A DNA stretch of 64,000 nucleotides from QHCE01 sp041743105 (GTDB lineage Bacteria; Actinomycetota; Actinomycetes; Mycobacteriales; QHCE01). This document shows, piece after piece, positions 26,841-36,146 of this stretch. The notes under the pieces were generated by a model. That model worked only from the letters and a program-made list of their open reading frames with translations, did not search any database and was not told the DNA's origin. The position numbers were made by a program, and so were the translations under genes. The DNA lies in assembly GCA_041743105.1 (NCBI GenBank), contig JBGTNI010000050.1:1-64000 (forward strand), written 5' to 3'. The stretch's first letter is position 1; every line of letters starts with the position of its first letter.

Positions 26841-27392
26841 TCAGTAGTCCCAGACCATGTGCCTGGGGAGCGGGCCGTCGCACTCCCACTGTTGGGCGCG
26901 GACGCCGTTGCTGGTGCGCCCATCGGGGATTTCTAGACACTTGCCACTGTGTGGACTAAATATCCAGGTGCGGCGAGGATTGGGTGGGTGGTCGATGTAC
27001 GGCAATCGCCACAACTGGCCGGGCGCGTGGTCGACACATTGCCACTGCTGGAGTCGGGCGCCGTTGTGGGTGGCGGAGTCGGCGACCTCCAGGCATTTGC
27101 CGCTATGGACGTTAATGATCTTGTAATCGCGCCCGTAGTTCCCGTGGTCCTCTTTTTGGATCCACAGCCATACCTGACTCTTCAGTCCCGGAACACAGCT
27201 CCACTGCTGGACCGATGCCCCATCGTCCATTCGGGAGTCGGCCACTTCCAGGCACTTGCCGCTGTGCACATTGACCAGCCGCGTCCAATCGGTGTCTCCG
27301 GGGTAGGCATATGCCGGAGTGCCCACCAGGAGCAAGGCCATTACAGCCAGGAGCGGGACCAGGACCGTCGCGCTACCACGATTCACGATCAT
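26841..27392 (-). CDS. Secreted ricin-type beta-trefoil lectin
   Basis: 183 residues, ATG 27392 preceded by AAGGAGAT. The signal peptide (about 1-29) ends T-P-A-Y-A-Y. Three repeats of V/P-H-S-G-K-C-L-E-(V/I)-(A/P)-D followed by Q-Q-W form a complete three-lobed carbohydrate-binding trefoil with paired cysteines. It lies 25 bases upstream of the giant 1,397-residue gene in the same direction, so the two are probably co-transcribed and the lectin may help target sugar polymers. Confidence 0.92.
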   Translation of the reverse strand: MIVNRGSATVLVPLLAVMALLLVGTPAYAYPGDTDWTRLVNVHSGKCLEVADSRMDDGASVQQWSCVPGLKSQVWLWIQKEDHGNYGRDYKIINVHSGKCLEVADSATHNGARLQQWQCVDHAPGQLWRLPYIDHPPNPRRTWIFSPHSGKCLEIPDGRTSNGVRAQQWECDGPLPRHMVWDY

Positions 27393-27525
27393 CGCGATCT
27401 CCTTCGTTGAGGTACTCGGACGATTTTTCGTCCGTGCAGCATTAATATTGACCGGAGGTTGCGGCCCGCGCCTCTCTCACAGGAATGATTTCTTTGCTCT
27501 GTCAAAAGGGATAAGGTGCCGAGCG

Positions 27526-27645
27526 TCAGTAGTCGCATGGCATAGCGTGCGCTAGAACGTAAGGGTCCTCACATTGCTGCGCCCGTGCGTCATTAGCGTG
27601 ACTGGAGTCGGCGATTTGCAAACATTTACCATTGTTGAAACCACC
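27526..27645 (-). pseudogene. 3' fragment of a ricin-type lectin gene
   Basis: The minus strand reads N-N-G-K-C-L-Q-I-A-D-S-S followed by R-A-Q-Q-C and ends P-C-D-Y-stop. This matches the last trefoil lobe of the lectin at 26841-27392 (G-K-C-L-E-I, R-A-Q-Q-W, V-W-D-Y-stop). Nothing upstream restores the rest of the gene. The same fragment recurs at 32275-32380. Between 27393 and 27525 I see no gene. Confidence 0.6.
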
Positions 27646-27658
27646 GGAAATACTGTTG

Positions 27659-28139
27659 CTATTGCAGGCCCTGAGATCGGATTAGAATCAGAGATTGGTA
27701 GTTTTGTGGGACATGGCTGCACGGGTGGGTGCGGAGTCCGTGTTCGCTATCGTCCAGAAAACCGCCTATACCACCACCCACGTAGACCTTAAGTTCGACG
27801 GTACCGTCGCGCCACGTGTGGACATACCACGCTTGACGGGTGAGTGCCCCGCAAGGATTGTGTTTGTGAGGGCGTTCCGTGAAAGGCACATGACCTGGTG
27901 AGGTGCCATTCAGACACCCCCAGTGTGCCTATTCCGGAAGATCTGATAGCCGGAAACGCTAGCTTCAATAGACGGCCCACTGTCGGATGCCGTCGCCAAT
28001 TTACGACTGTCAGGTGATGCATGTGCCGACCCGACAGGGAGAACCAAGGCGGAAATTCCTACCATACATGTGATGATAAGCCTTGAGAAATGCCGAATGA
28101 GCGGACGCCAGACCACGTGAATTTTCTACGAGCTAACAT
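27659..28139 (-). pseudogene. Frameshifted copy of the ricin-like lectin gene (copy 2)
   Basis: Same gene as 32432-33010, with strong nucleotide identity. The original ATG is at 28139, but one A is lost in the run after A-R-R, shifting the frame from residue 6. The signal peptide (I-I-T-C-M-V-G-I-S-A-L-V-L-P) is readable at 27910-28116 and the C-terminal half in another frame at 27659-27889. A middle repeat unit present in the intact copy is missing. It lies just downstream of the giant SGNH gene. Confidence 0.75.
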
Positions 28140-28261
28140 CGTTCTCCTCCATTTCAAGAATCGGTCAACATACAAACAAGAAACTGGACTACTTGTTGGC
28201 GTCATGTGCGTTTGTGTCTCCTTTCTTCTGGCGTCTGGTTCGTTTCTTTGACGTTGCGGTC

Positions 28262-31200
28262 TCAGCCAGAGCGCCCGTAGCCGATCTGGGGCAGGCGAGC
28301 GCTTAACACATCGCCCAGGATCGAGGTTCCGATCTCGTTGGGGTGGTAAGATTGCTGGCTGATCACCGGATTGAATCCGGGAAAACCGCCCTTCTCTCCC
28401 TCGCCTTGGGTGATCTTCAGTACGCCCGCGTTGACCGCTTCGGGGTCACCACAAACACTCTTGCCTTCGAAGGATGCGATCGGGTCGGCAAAATGAACAT
28501 CGATCTTCGGACTGGCTTGTAGGTCCTTGATCAACGCAGCGATCTGGTCATTCAGGAAGACCGCCATCCGGCCCATCCACTCGGCCTCGCTGGATTCTGG
28601 ATGGAAGAACGCGGTTTGATCTGGCTGGCTGGTCTGGTCGCAGGAGGCGGTGAAAATCTTCACATACCCCATGACGACGATCTTCGCGTTCGGTGCGGCC
28701 TTGGCAACCTGTTCCAGGGCAGTCCTGATGGACGGCACCACCCTGTTCAAGATTCTTTCTCGCACCAGAAGGTCGTGATGTTCCTGGCAGGAGAACCTGA
28801 CGAAGCAATCCGTCAGGACGTCGGTGAACTCGGCGTCGTTACCACCGATAGTCATGGGTACCAGAGTGGTGTCGGCGTCGAGGAACCCCTTGTCCAGTTG
28901 CGGGGGTTCGCGGAACTTGCCTTCCGCCGTTCTGCCGAAGGCGTTGCGGATCGGTTCCTCGCCGGGGCGCGGGCTGGGCAGCAAGTTGTGGGTCTGTGCC
29001 CCACTGCAAGCCAGGAGGTGGTAGTCGATCGTGGGATCCCAGATGTCCGTGCGATACCCCACCGTGTGTTGGCTGCCGGGGAGACGCGCCTTGCGTGACC
29101 ATGCCGCGTAGGAGCGGTGGCAGGCGTTCTGGTAGTTCGTCAGGCCCATCCGGTCGGATTCGGGGTAGTATTTTCCGCCGCTAGCCGGGGAGGCACCTTC
29201 ACCGGCGGCGAAGGAGTCGCCGATTGTCACGATCTGGTGCTGGGGCTTACCGGGCAAGGGCTGGAAAGCGATCGCGTCAAAGGCGATGTCCTCGGTGCCG
29301 TCCGGCTTGCCGCCGGTGATGCTGGTCAGATCAACCGCTGGGACGCCCGAAAACCGGAAGGCACCCAGCGGCACCCATCGGTTTTCCTCGGTGCGCTGCA
29401 ACAGCGTCCGGTGCTTGGCGCCGTCCGCGGTGTGGACGGTGTACCGGGCCTGCTGGGTATGGGCGCCATGGTTAGGCATGTGCACCATTACCCGGGCCCA
29501 ACCGTGGAGTTCTCGGTTCAGCCGCCACTCGCCGTTGACCCGTAGCCGCTGGCCGATCTCGCCGTCTCGAGTATGGGAGAACCAGAAGTGGCCGCCGAAT
29601 CCACCAGCGATTTGATGAAAGTCCACTTTGGACAAAAAATCACCAGTCTTGGCGTCGCGTTCGAAGTCCAGTCTGAAACTGCCGTCACTGCGGCGCGGGC
29701 ACGGTGCCGAGGCCACTGCCGGGACATCGGCGGAGACGTTGTCGACGATGAGGACATTGGAAGGCAGGTCCTCGGTCTGACAGTTAAGGTTGTGCACCGG
29801 AACATCGGGTGGGTTGGGGTGGACACCGGCGTCGAACCGGATCTTTTCGTTGCCACAGTTGACCTCGCAGTCGTCTTTCCACCACGCCACGTCGTGCCAC
29901 CAACATTTCAGGTCGTACTTACCGGTGGCCGGGTTGATGTGGCCGCAGTGGCTAGCCGGCTCCGGTTTCTGCCCGGGCTTGGTCGGCAGGACAGAAGGGT
30001 CGTCTGGGACAAATTTTTGCGTTTGATCGCAGTCGTTGGCGGCCTTGACGCAGAACAGAGTGTTTGGCGGCTTGACCGATAACTGCTGATCGGTGTTCCG
30101 CCACCAAGCTGGCTGGAAGCCCGCCCCGTTTTTCCCAGTCGTCTTGCCGATCGAATGGGCGGCCCAGCCCATGACCTTCTCGGGATATGACCAATCCTCT
30201 GGATGAGAGGCGTCACTTGGCCTGCCGTGCAGGAATGGTCTTCGGTTGATCGGATAGGGGGCGTTGGCTGGGTTGTTCATCCAGCCCAGCCCCCACGGTT
30301 CACCAGCCTTCTGCCTTGGATGGAAGCCACTGTTGTATGCCCACACCGCCATGAACCAGTTCTCCAGCTTCGAGGGGTCACCTTCGTGGACCTTCATGCC
30401 ATACGCGGCCTGCTCGTTCCACTTCTCCGCCAGGATCTGAGCGCCGGCGGCCAGGTTGGCGGCGTAGTCCACGGCGATGGCCCGCTGATGCAGCGGCGGA
30501 CGGGGCTTCTCATCCGGTTTCTCTCTCCCCGCCAGGCGCATCCCGTCGGTGACCTGGGTGACGCCGTATCCACAGTCGGCGTCCTTCCAGTCCACGTCCC
30601 ACTCCGATTCCTTACCCGACACCCGGAACGGAATTCCGTAGTAGTTGCCGATCAGCGGATTGCCGGCCAGCCCTTCCACGGTGTGCCGGGATGCCTGCCA
30701 CATATTCGACTCCTGGGCTGTGATCCCTAGCAGAACCTGGGCTGGGATCCGCCCCCCGCCGGCCAGCGGAACCAGTGGAAACATCTCCAGAGGTGCGTAC
30801 GCGGGCAGCCCCGACCCCTTCCAATTGGCCGGCCGGTTCAGGTCCATCCGTCCCTGGGCAAGCATGTCGACAGCCCACTCCACCTGGTGTGGGGTCGGCT
30901 GATGTACCTGGGTGCGTACGTCCCCGCGCGGGACCGAGCAGCTCCGATCGGTATCCACCGGGTCGCCTGGATCTCCGGCTGCTGTGGGCGCGGCTGACGC
31001 CCGGGTGTCCAGGTTTGGGCTGAGCTCCCGCCCAGTCTGAGACTGCTCCGACTGCCGCTGGCTCGGGTGCACCGTGAACGCCAGGTCCTTGCCGGTGGAT
31101 ACCACGCGGGTGGAAATTCGTACCGGTTGAGCGTTATTCGGTGACGTGGAAAGCATCCTTGCGGATGTGACCGACTCGGATTCTGTCCGCAGCACCGCGA

Positions 31201-32209
31201 TTTGACCAGTGGTGGAGACGCTGGAATCCGCCGGGATCTCTAGCCGGGCCACGGTGGATGGCAGCGGCCGCAACGATGAGGACGTGCCGGTGAGGAAAAT
31301 CCTCCCGCCGGCGCCGGCGGCGAGTCCTACCTCGTCGAGTCCGCCCTTAGCGAAGGAGCGAGTACCGGTATGGTCCACCCGGCGGACCCGGGCGGCGTCT
31401 CCTGCGTGGTCCATAAACCACACGCCTCCCGCTGCGTCGGGTCGCAGCGCGAATGGCGTCCCACTCGAACGCGCCAGCGGCTGCATCGAGCCGTCGGATT
31501 GCACGCGGATCACTCTGGAACCACTGGCCGCTACGATTCCCTTGGCGTCTGGGACCGCGGAGGTGACCTGTCCGGCCACCTTCACCGGTGTGGAGAGAGC
31601 CGCGGTGGCGGTGTCCACCCGTGCCAGCCTCGTCGCGCCGAGATCCTCGTCGCCAGCCTGGGTCAGGATGGCCTGTTCACCGACGCCGCAGCCGGGGTTG
31701 TAGTACGCCAAGCTGGACTGAATAGGTAGCTTGAGCACTGCCCCGCTGCGCAGATCTACGATGGCGGTGAAACCGCCCCGCAAGAACAACTCAGCCTTAT
31801 TGGTGAAGGTGCGCGGCGCATACACCACGACCAGCTTGTTGCCGGAACCAGTCACGCAGGCGTTGCCGATCCACAGGTCAGTCTCCAACCCCGGCTCCGA
31901 CAGCGTCGCCGCGGTACGCCACGTGTAGCCGTTTTTTGCCTCGGCCACCAGCACATGCAAACCGTCCGCGTCACCCGTCGTCGTCCACGTCAGATCCTGG
32001 GATTGACGCCACTCCCGAGGGAGTACGGCATCACGCTGTCCCGCTTCAACGGTGGCCGGATCCCTGCTGTCAGCCGCCGGAACACTGGGGGTAGACGATG
32101 CCTGAGGTCCTGGGAGTAGCTGGTCTTTGGCTACCGACGCGCCAGCTGGTGGTGATATCAACGCTATCGACACGGCACATACCGTGAATATTTCCCGAAC
32201 TCGAAACAT
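28262..32209 (-). CDS. Giant secreted SLT/golvesin/SGNH-hydrolase protein
   Basis: 1,315 residues from ATG 32209 (GGGGGAG upstream). A signal peptide (about 1-25) is followed by a propeller-like region (about 55-390). A lysozyme-like transglycosylase domain follows (about 490-630: TAQESNMW with Glu near 499, GYGVTQVTDGM, WAYNSG), then a golvesin-like domain (about 820-980). The C-terminal SGNH/GDSL hydrolase (about 985-1315) has nucleophile block GDSFAAGEG near 996, TIGGNDAEF and catalytic His in Y-H-P-N-E-I-G near 1290. It could cut peptidoglycan glycan strands and remove acyl or acetyl groups in one polypeptide; this is inferred from domains. It is a paralogue of the 22622-26815 protein. 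Confidence 0.9.
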   Translation of the reverse strand: MFRVREIFTVCAVSIALISPPAGASVAKDQLLPGPQASSTPSVPAADSRDPATVEAGQRDAVLPREWRQSQDLTWTTTGDADGLHVLVAEAKNGYTWRTAATLSEPGLETDLWIGNACVTGSGNKLVVVYAPRTFTNKAELFLRGGFTAIVDLRSGAVLKLPIQSSLAYYNPGCGVGEQAILTQAGDEDLGATRLARVDTATAALSTPVKVAGQVTSAVPDAKGIVAASGSRVIRVQSDGSMQPLARSSGTPFALRPDAAGGVWFMDHAGDAARVRRVDHTGTRSFAKGGLDEVGLAAGAGGRIFLTGTSSSLRPLPSTVARLEIPADSSVSTTGQIAVLRTESESVTSARMLSTSPNNAQPVRISTRVVSTGKDLAFTVHPSQRQSEQSQTGRELSPNLDTRASAAPTAAGDPGDPVDTDRSCSVPRGDVRTQVHQPTPHQVEWAVDMLAQGRMDLNRPANWKGSGLPAYAPLEMFPLVPLAGGGRIPAQVLLGITAQESNMWQASRHTVEGLAGNPLIGNYYGIPFRVSGKESEWDVDWKDADCGYGVTQVTDGMRLAGREKPDEKPRPPLHQRAIAVDYAANLAAGAQILAEKWNEQAAYGMKVHEGDPSKLENWFMAVWAYNSGFHPRQKAGEPWGLGWMNNPANAPYPINRRPFLHGRPSDASHPEDWSYPEKVMGWAAHSIGKTTGKNGAGFQPAWWRNTDQQLSVKPPNTLFCVKAANDCDQTQKFVPDDPSVLPTKPGQKPEPASHCGHINPATGKYDLKCWWHDVAWWKDDCEVNCGNEKIRFDAGVHPNPPDVPVHNLNCQTEDLPSNVLIVDNVSADVPAVASAPCPRRSDGSFRLDFERDAKTGDFLSKVDFHQIAGGFGGHFWFSHTRDGEIGQRLRVNGEWRLNRELHGWARVMVHMPNHGAHTQQARYTVHTADGAKHRTLLQRTEENRWVPLGAFRFSGVPAVDLTSITGGKPDGTEDIAFDAIAFQPLPGKPQHQIVTIGDSFAAGEGASPASGGKYYPESDRMGLTNYQNACHRSYAAWSRKARLPGSQHTVGYRTDIWDPTIDYHLLACSGAQTHNLLPSPRPGEEPIRNAFGRTAEGKFREPPQLDKGFLDADTTLVPMTIGGNDAEFTDVLTDCFVRFSCQEHHDLLVRERILNRVVPSIRTALEQVAKAAPNAKIVVMGYVKIFTASCDQTSQPDQTAFFHPESSEAEWMGRMAVFLNDQIAALIKDLQASPKIDVHFADPIASFEGKSVCGDPEAVNAGVLKITQGEGEKGGFPGFNPVISQQSYHPNEIGTSILGDVLSARLPQIGYGRSG

Positions 32210-32274
32210 GATCTCCCCCACTCCTAGCCATTCTGGTAGCGGACACTTATTCCTTGGTTGTCGTTAGGCCCGGC

Positions 32275-32431
32275 TCAGTAGTCCCATTGCGTAGTGTTCG
32301 GTAGGAGGTAAGGGTCCTCACATTGCTGCGCCCGTGCGTCATTAGCATGACTGGAGTCGGGCTATTTGCAAACATTTACCACTGTTGAAACCACCGGAGA
32401 TACCGTTGCTGTTACAGGCTCTGAGATCGGA
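32275..32431 (-). pseudogene. Second 3' fragment of a ricin-type lectin gene
   Basis: The minus strand reads F-N-S-G-K-C-L-Q-I-A, then a one-base insertion, then R-A-Q-Q-C and finally Q-W-D-Y-stop. It is nearly the same sequence as 27526-27645 and sits in the same position relative to a lectin gene, supporting duplication of the whole segment. Confidence 0.6.
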
Positions 32432-33010
32432 TTAGAACCAGAGTTGATAGTTTTGTGGAACATGGCTGCACGGGTAGGTGCGGAGTCCGTGTTCGCTATC
32501 GTCTAGACACAGCCCGGTGTGTTGGTTTCTGAGTTCAATGTAAGAACCGAACGTGCGGATATACCAACTTTGGTAGGGAAGCGCGTTACAGTCCCACATG
32601 CGGAGTCCGTGTTCGCTATCGTCCAGGCAACTGTAGCCAATAAAACTCCGGTAGATCTTCAGTTCGACGGTGCCATCGCGCCACTTGTGGACGAACCACG
32701 TTTCAGTGCTGTTGTTGCCGCAAGGATCGTGCTTGCCAGGAAGTTCTGTGTAGGGCCTACTGCCTGGTTCGTAGCCAGCCAGACACCCCCCGGTGTGCCT
32801 ATTCCGGAAGGCCTGAGCGTTGGAAGTGCTAGCGTCAATGGACGGGCCGTTGTCGGATACCGTCGTCAATTTACGACTGTCAGGTGATGCATGTGCCGAC
32901 TCGATTGGGAGAACCAAGGCGGAAATTCCTACCATACAGGTGATGATAAGCCTTGAGAAGCGCCGAGTGAGCGGACGCCAGACCACGTGAATTTTTCTGC
33001 GAGCCAACAT
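32432..33010 (-). CDS. Secreted ricin-like lectin (intact copy 3)
   Basis: 192 residues from ATG 33010 (GGAGGAGA upstream). An unusually basic N-terminal region and a hydrophobic core (about 22-40) ending E-S-A-H-A-S form the signal peptide. The mature protein has repeats F-R-N-R-H-T-G-G-C, S-C-L-D-D-S-E-H-G-L-R and L-R-N-Q-H-T-G-L-C-L-D-D-S, with Q-S-W and Q-L-W. These are trefoil-lectin-type lobes, although shorter and with D-D-S-E-H-G replacing the usual sugar-site spacing. The stop after L-W-F is conserved in all three copies, so it is the natural end. It is divergent from the sensor kinase, 243 bases apart. Confidence 0.82.
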   Translation of the reverse strand: MLARRKIHVVWRPLTRRFSRLIITCMVGISALVLPIESAHASPDSRKLTTVSDNGPSIDASTSNAQAFRNRHTGGCLAGYEPGSRPYTELPGKHDPCGNNSTETWFVHKWRDGTVELKIYRSFIGYSCLDDSEHGLRMWDCNALPYQSWYIRTFGSYIELRNQHTGLCLDDSEHGLRTYPCSHVPQNYQLWF

Positions 33011-33084
33011 TATTCTCCTCCATCTCAAGAATCGATCAACACGCAAAATTAGACGAAACCAAGATGCTCCCATCTGAAATCATT

Positions 33085-33290
33085 TCAGATTGAGCCGTTT
33101 CCTTTCACATAACATAGTGCCAACGAATGGCCGCTAATACTTCTCCTAGAAGACTCGTTATTGCCTCTACCGGATGAGAGTCTTTTGGCGCGGAATATCT
33201 ATCGGAAGAAAGAGATGAAGATCCGCCATGAGGCAGATACTCGTGTGTGTGCCATGACGTATGGTCTGGGCATGAGAGCCTTGGTCAACC
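33085..33290. repeat. Promoter region of the sensor kinase, duplicated at 22262-22470
   Basis: This is the better-preserved member of the pair. It spans most of the gap between the divergent lectin and sensor-kinase genes and runs into the first kinase codons. The equivalent copy also lies upstream of a divergent secreted-protein gene, so the pair may preserve a shared divergent promoter. Confidence 0.65.
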
Positions 33291-34531
33291 GGACAGCTAA
33301 GTCGTCGCGCCGTCATCCGAGGTGGATTGACGGCGCGGTCGCCGCCGTTTTGTTGGTTGCCGGTGTGACGGAAACCTATGGCTTTGTTGAACTGGGCGCT
33401 CAGGTCGCCCAAGCTAGAGGGTTACAAGTCGAGACGGCGTCGTTTTTTACCATCACCGCCCTCACTATGGCCATGGTGGCGCCGTTGGTGTGGCGGCGTC
33501 GAGCACCACTGACCGTGCTGGGGTTGATCAGCGCGGTTCAACTGGTTTCCACGGTGGTATTCAAGCTGCCGATCACCAGCGCCACCATTGTGACACTGCT
33601 CGTTGCCGTCTACGGCGCGAGCGTTTACGGAGCGCCGCGGTGGCGCACTCCACTACGGATAGTGGCGTTGATGACCCTGATGGCAGGAGGCGCCTACGAA
33701 ATCATCTCCAGCGAGAGGCTAGAGGACCTCGGAATAACAACGGCCCGAATATTCTTTACGGTTTCCTCGGTGATGATCGACCTGTTTATCTTCGGGTTAG
33801 CGTGGGTGCTGGGCGATGTTGTGCGAATCCGCCGGGTCCGCGAGGCGGAGCTGGAAACGCGCACCGCGCAACTGGAGATCGAGCGGGAGGAGAACGCCCG
33901 TCGGGCGGTGTTGGATGAACGGGTGCGCATCGCAAGGGAACTTCACGACGTGATCGCCCACCACGTCAGCGTCATGGGAATCCAGGCTGGGGCAGCGCGC
34001 CGGATTATGCATGCTCAGCCAGATCGAGCAGCACAGGCACTTACCGGCGTCGAAGCCGCCAGCCGTCAGGCAGTGGCCGAGCTGCACCGGATGCTCGGTT
34101 TCTTGCGTCAGCACAACGACGTCGACACCCTAGGTCCCTTGCCTGGTCTTGGGCTGTTGCAGGACTTGGTCGACCAGATGACCCACGCCAACCTCACTGT
34201 CGAAGTCGATATTGACGGCGAGCCAAGAGCCGTACCCACCAGCGTCGACCTCTCCGCCTACCGCATCGTCCAAGAAGCGCTGACCAACACCCTCAAACAT
34301 GCCAACGCGACCGCCGCGGTGGTCACCCTGTGCTACCGAAGCGACGCCGTCGAAGTCGGTGTCGTCGACGATGGCCGCGGCGCCGGATCCAACGAACGCA
34401 GACAGGGCAATGGACTCGTCGGTATGCGCGAGCGCGTAGCCCTACACAACGGGCGATTCCAGGCGGGACCGCGACCAGAAGGCGGATTCGGCGTACATGC
34501 CACCTTCCCCCTACAGAAAGGCTCCTCATGA
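33254..34531 (+). CDS. NarL-type sensor histidine kinase
   Basis: About 425 residues from ATG 33254; ATG 33272 and a longer frame from 33161 are alternatives. Several membrane helices lie in residues 20-195. The HisKA_3 dimerisation block follows, with the phospho-acceptor in ARELHDVIAHH near 229, then an HATPase_c domain with N-T-L-K-H-A and V-V-D-D-G-R-G. The signal it senses is unknown. The stop overlaps the response-regulator ATG. The neighbouring ABC exporter is the likeliest target. Confidence 0.92.
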   Translation: MTYGLGMRALVNRTAKSSRRHPRWIDGAVAAVLLVAGVTETYGFVELGAQVAQARGLQVETASFFTITALTMAMVAPLVWRRRAPLTVLGLISAVQLVSTVVFKLPITSATIVTLLVAVYGASVYGAPRWRTPLRIVALMTLMAGGAYEIISSERLEDLGITTARIFFTVSSVMIDLFIFGLAWVLGDVVRIRRVREAELETRTAQLEIEREENARRAVLDERVRIARELHDVIAHHVSVMGIQAGAARRIMHAQPDRAAQALTGVEAASRQAVAELHRMLGFLRQHNDVDTLGPLPGLGLLQDLVDQMTHANLTVEVDIDGEPRAVPTSVDLSAYRIVQEALTNTLKHANATAAVVTLCYRSDAVEVGVVDDGRGAGSNERRQGNGLVGMRERVALHNGRFQAGPRPEGGFGVHATFPLQKGSS

Positions 34532-35190
34532 CTATCCAAATTCTGCTCGCCGACGACCAGGCCATGATCCGAACGGGCTTCCGCCTGATTCTGGAAGCAG
34601 AAGACGATCTGGAAGTGGTAGGCGAAGTCGAAGACGGTAAAGCGGCCATAGTCGCGGCACAGCGACTACAACCCGATGTGGTGCTGATGGACATTCAGAT
34701 GCCCACCCTCGATGGGCTGGAGGCCACCCGCCTCATCGTGGCACCCAATGGTCAGACACACACCAAAGTGGTGATCTTGACGACGTTCGAGCGCGACGAC
34801 TACATTTTCCAGGCCCTTCAAGCCGGCGCCAGCGGATTCCTACTCAAAAACGCCCCACCCGAAGACCTCATCGCCGCGGTGCGCATAGTGGCCGCCGGCA
34901 ATGCCCTACTCGCCCCGTCGGTCACCCGTCGCATCATCGCCGACTACGCCCGCCGTCCACCCACCGCCGTCAACTCCGCCGCCATCAGTCAACTCACCGA
35001 ACGTGAACTCGAAGTGCTGCGGCTACTGGCCACCGGCAAAAGCAACACCGAACTAGCCGCGGAACTCTATGTCGGAGAGGGCACCGTCAAAACCCATGTT
35101 TCCCATCTGCTCACCAAACTCGGTTTGCGCGATCGGGTCCAAGCGGTGGTCTTCGCCTACGAAACTGGCACAGTTCAACCGGGAGCTTAA
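34528..35190 (+). CDS. NarL/FixJ-type response regulator
   Basis: 220 residues. The receiver domain (about 1-120) has the acidic pair in LLADDQAM, the phospho-acceptor Asp in VVLMDIQMP and the Lys in GFLLKNAP. The LuxR-type HTH (about 150-210) reads L-T-E-R-E-L-E-V-L-R-L-L-A-T-G-K-S-N-T-E-L. It is translationally coupled to the kinase by an ATGA overlap and convergent with the ABC permease gene. Confidence 0.95.
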   Translation: MTIQILLADDQAMIRTGFRLILEAEDDLEVVGEVEDGKAAIVAAQRLQPDVVLMDIQMPTLDGLEATRLIVAPNGQTHTKVVILTTFERDDYIFQALQAGASGFLLKNAPPEDLIAAVRIVAAGNALLAPSVTRRIIADYARRPPTAVNSAAISQLTERELEVLRLLATGKSNTELAAELYVGEGTVKTHVSHLLTKLGLRDRVQAVVFAYETGTVQPGA

Positions 35191-35234
35191 GAAAAACCCA
35201 ACCACGCGGCGGTGCCGACGAGAAAAGTTATGGG

Positions 35235-36146
35235 TTAGCTCAGGATGTCTTTGGTGTGGAACCGCCACCAGGCGACGGAGAAGAACGCCGTCGCATACAC
35301 CAGCGCCACTAATGCCCCCTTAGTCATCTCCTCGGTCTGCACCGGCGTGGTGAGCAGACCTAGCCATGCCTCGCTGTAGAAGCTCGGCAGTATCTCGCGG
35401 ACCACCCCAAGCGCGCTAATCACGCTGAAGATCTGTGTCACGATGTGGAACATGACCGCACCGCCCACCGCACCGATGGGAGAGTCGATGCTCACCGAGA
35501 GCAGAAACGCCAAGCCGGCAATCGGCAGGAAACTCACCCCGATGTACCCGGCGATCGCGCCAAGGCGCGGCAGCGCCGTGCCCGTGGGAAGATCCGAGCC
35601 CGTCGGCAACGCCAACGGATGCCAGCCGTACACCGCGGTGCCCACGGCCAACGCCGTTCCCACCAGCAGCAGAATCAATCCGACCGAGGAGATCACGCTC
35701 ACCGCCCACTTGCTGGACAGCAGCTTAGAACGCGGCACTGGTGCCGTCAGCAAGTAGCGCAGGCTACCCCAACTGGCTTCGCTGGCCACCGTGTCGCCGA
35801 ACAGCAGCCCCACCAGCACCAGGAGCAGAAACGACGCCGCCACCAGCGTGAACAGCGCGAAATTCAGTCCGCCCGCGGTAGCGGTATCGACCAGACCGTC
35901 GTAGGCACTGTCCTGTTCGTTGCTGCTGCTCCCGCTGGAGGAACCGAATTCGAAGGCAACTACCAGCAGTAGCGGTACGATCATTGCAAGGCCCGCCGCG
36001 ATCTGGCTGCGACGCCGCCGCAGCTGACGCACCAGCTCTGTGCGCACCGACAACGTGGCACCCGCCCGGTAGCGCCGCACCTCACCACCCTGGACCTCCG
36101 CTGGCCCAGAGGTGTCCTTGGCGACCGATTCGCGTTGCGCGCTCAT
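35235..36146 (-). CDS. ABC-2 type permease
   Basis: 303 residues with six hydrophobic helices after a roughly 40-residue hydrophilic N-terminus. A large extracytoplasmic loop follows the first helix and includes a Ser/Gly-rich stretch. The short motif S-W-G-S-L-R-Y-L-L-T-A-P-V-P-R, a hallmark of ABC-2 exporters, is present. It overlaps the ATPase-fusion gene by four bases, so the two form one exporter. Confidence 0.88.
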   Translation of the reverse strand: MSAQRESVAKDTSGPAEVQGGEVRRYRAGATLSVRTELVRQLRRRRSQIAAGLAMIVPLLLVVAFEFGSSSGSSSNEQDSAYDGLVDTATAGGLNFALFTLVAASFLLLVLVGLLFGDTVASEASWGSLRYLLTAPVPRSKLLSSKWAVSVISSVGLILLLVGTALAVGTAVYGWHPLALPTGSDLPTGTALPRLGAIAGYIGVSFLPIAGLAFLLSVSIDSPIGAVGGAVMFHIVTQIFSVISALGVVREILPSFYSEAWLGLLTTPVQTEEMTKGALVALVYATAFFSVAWWRFHTKDILS

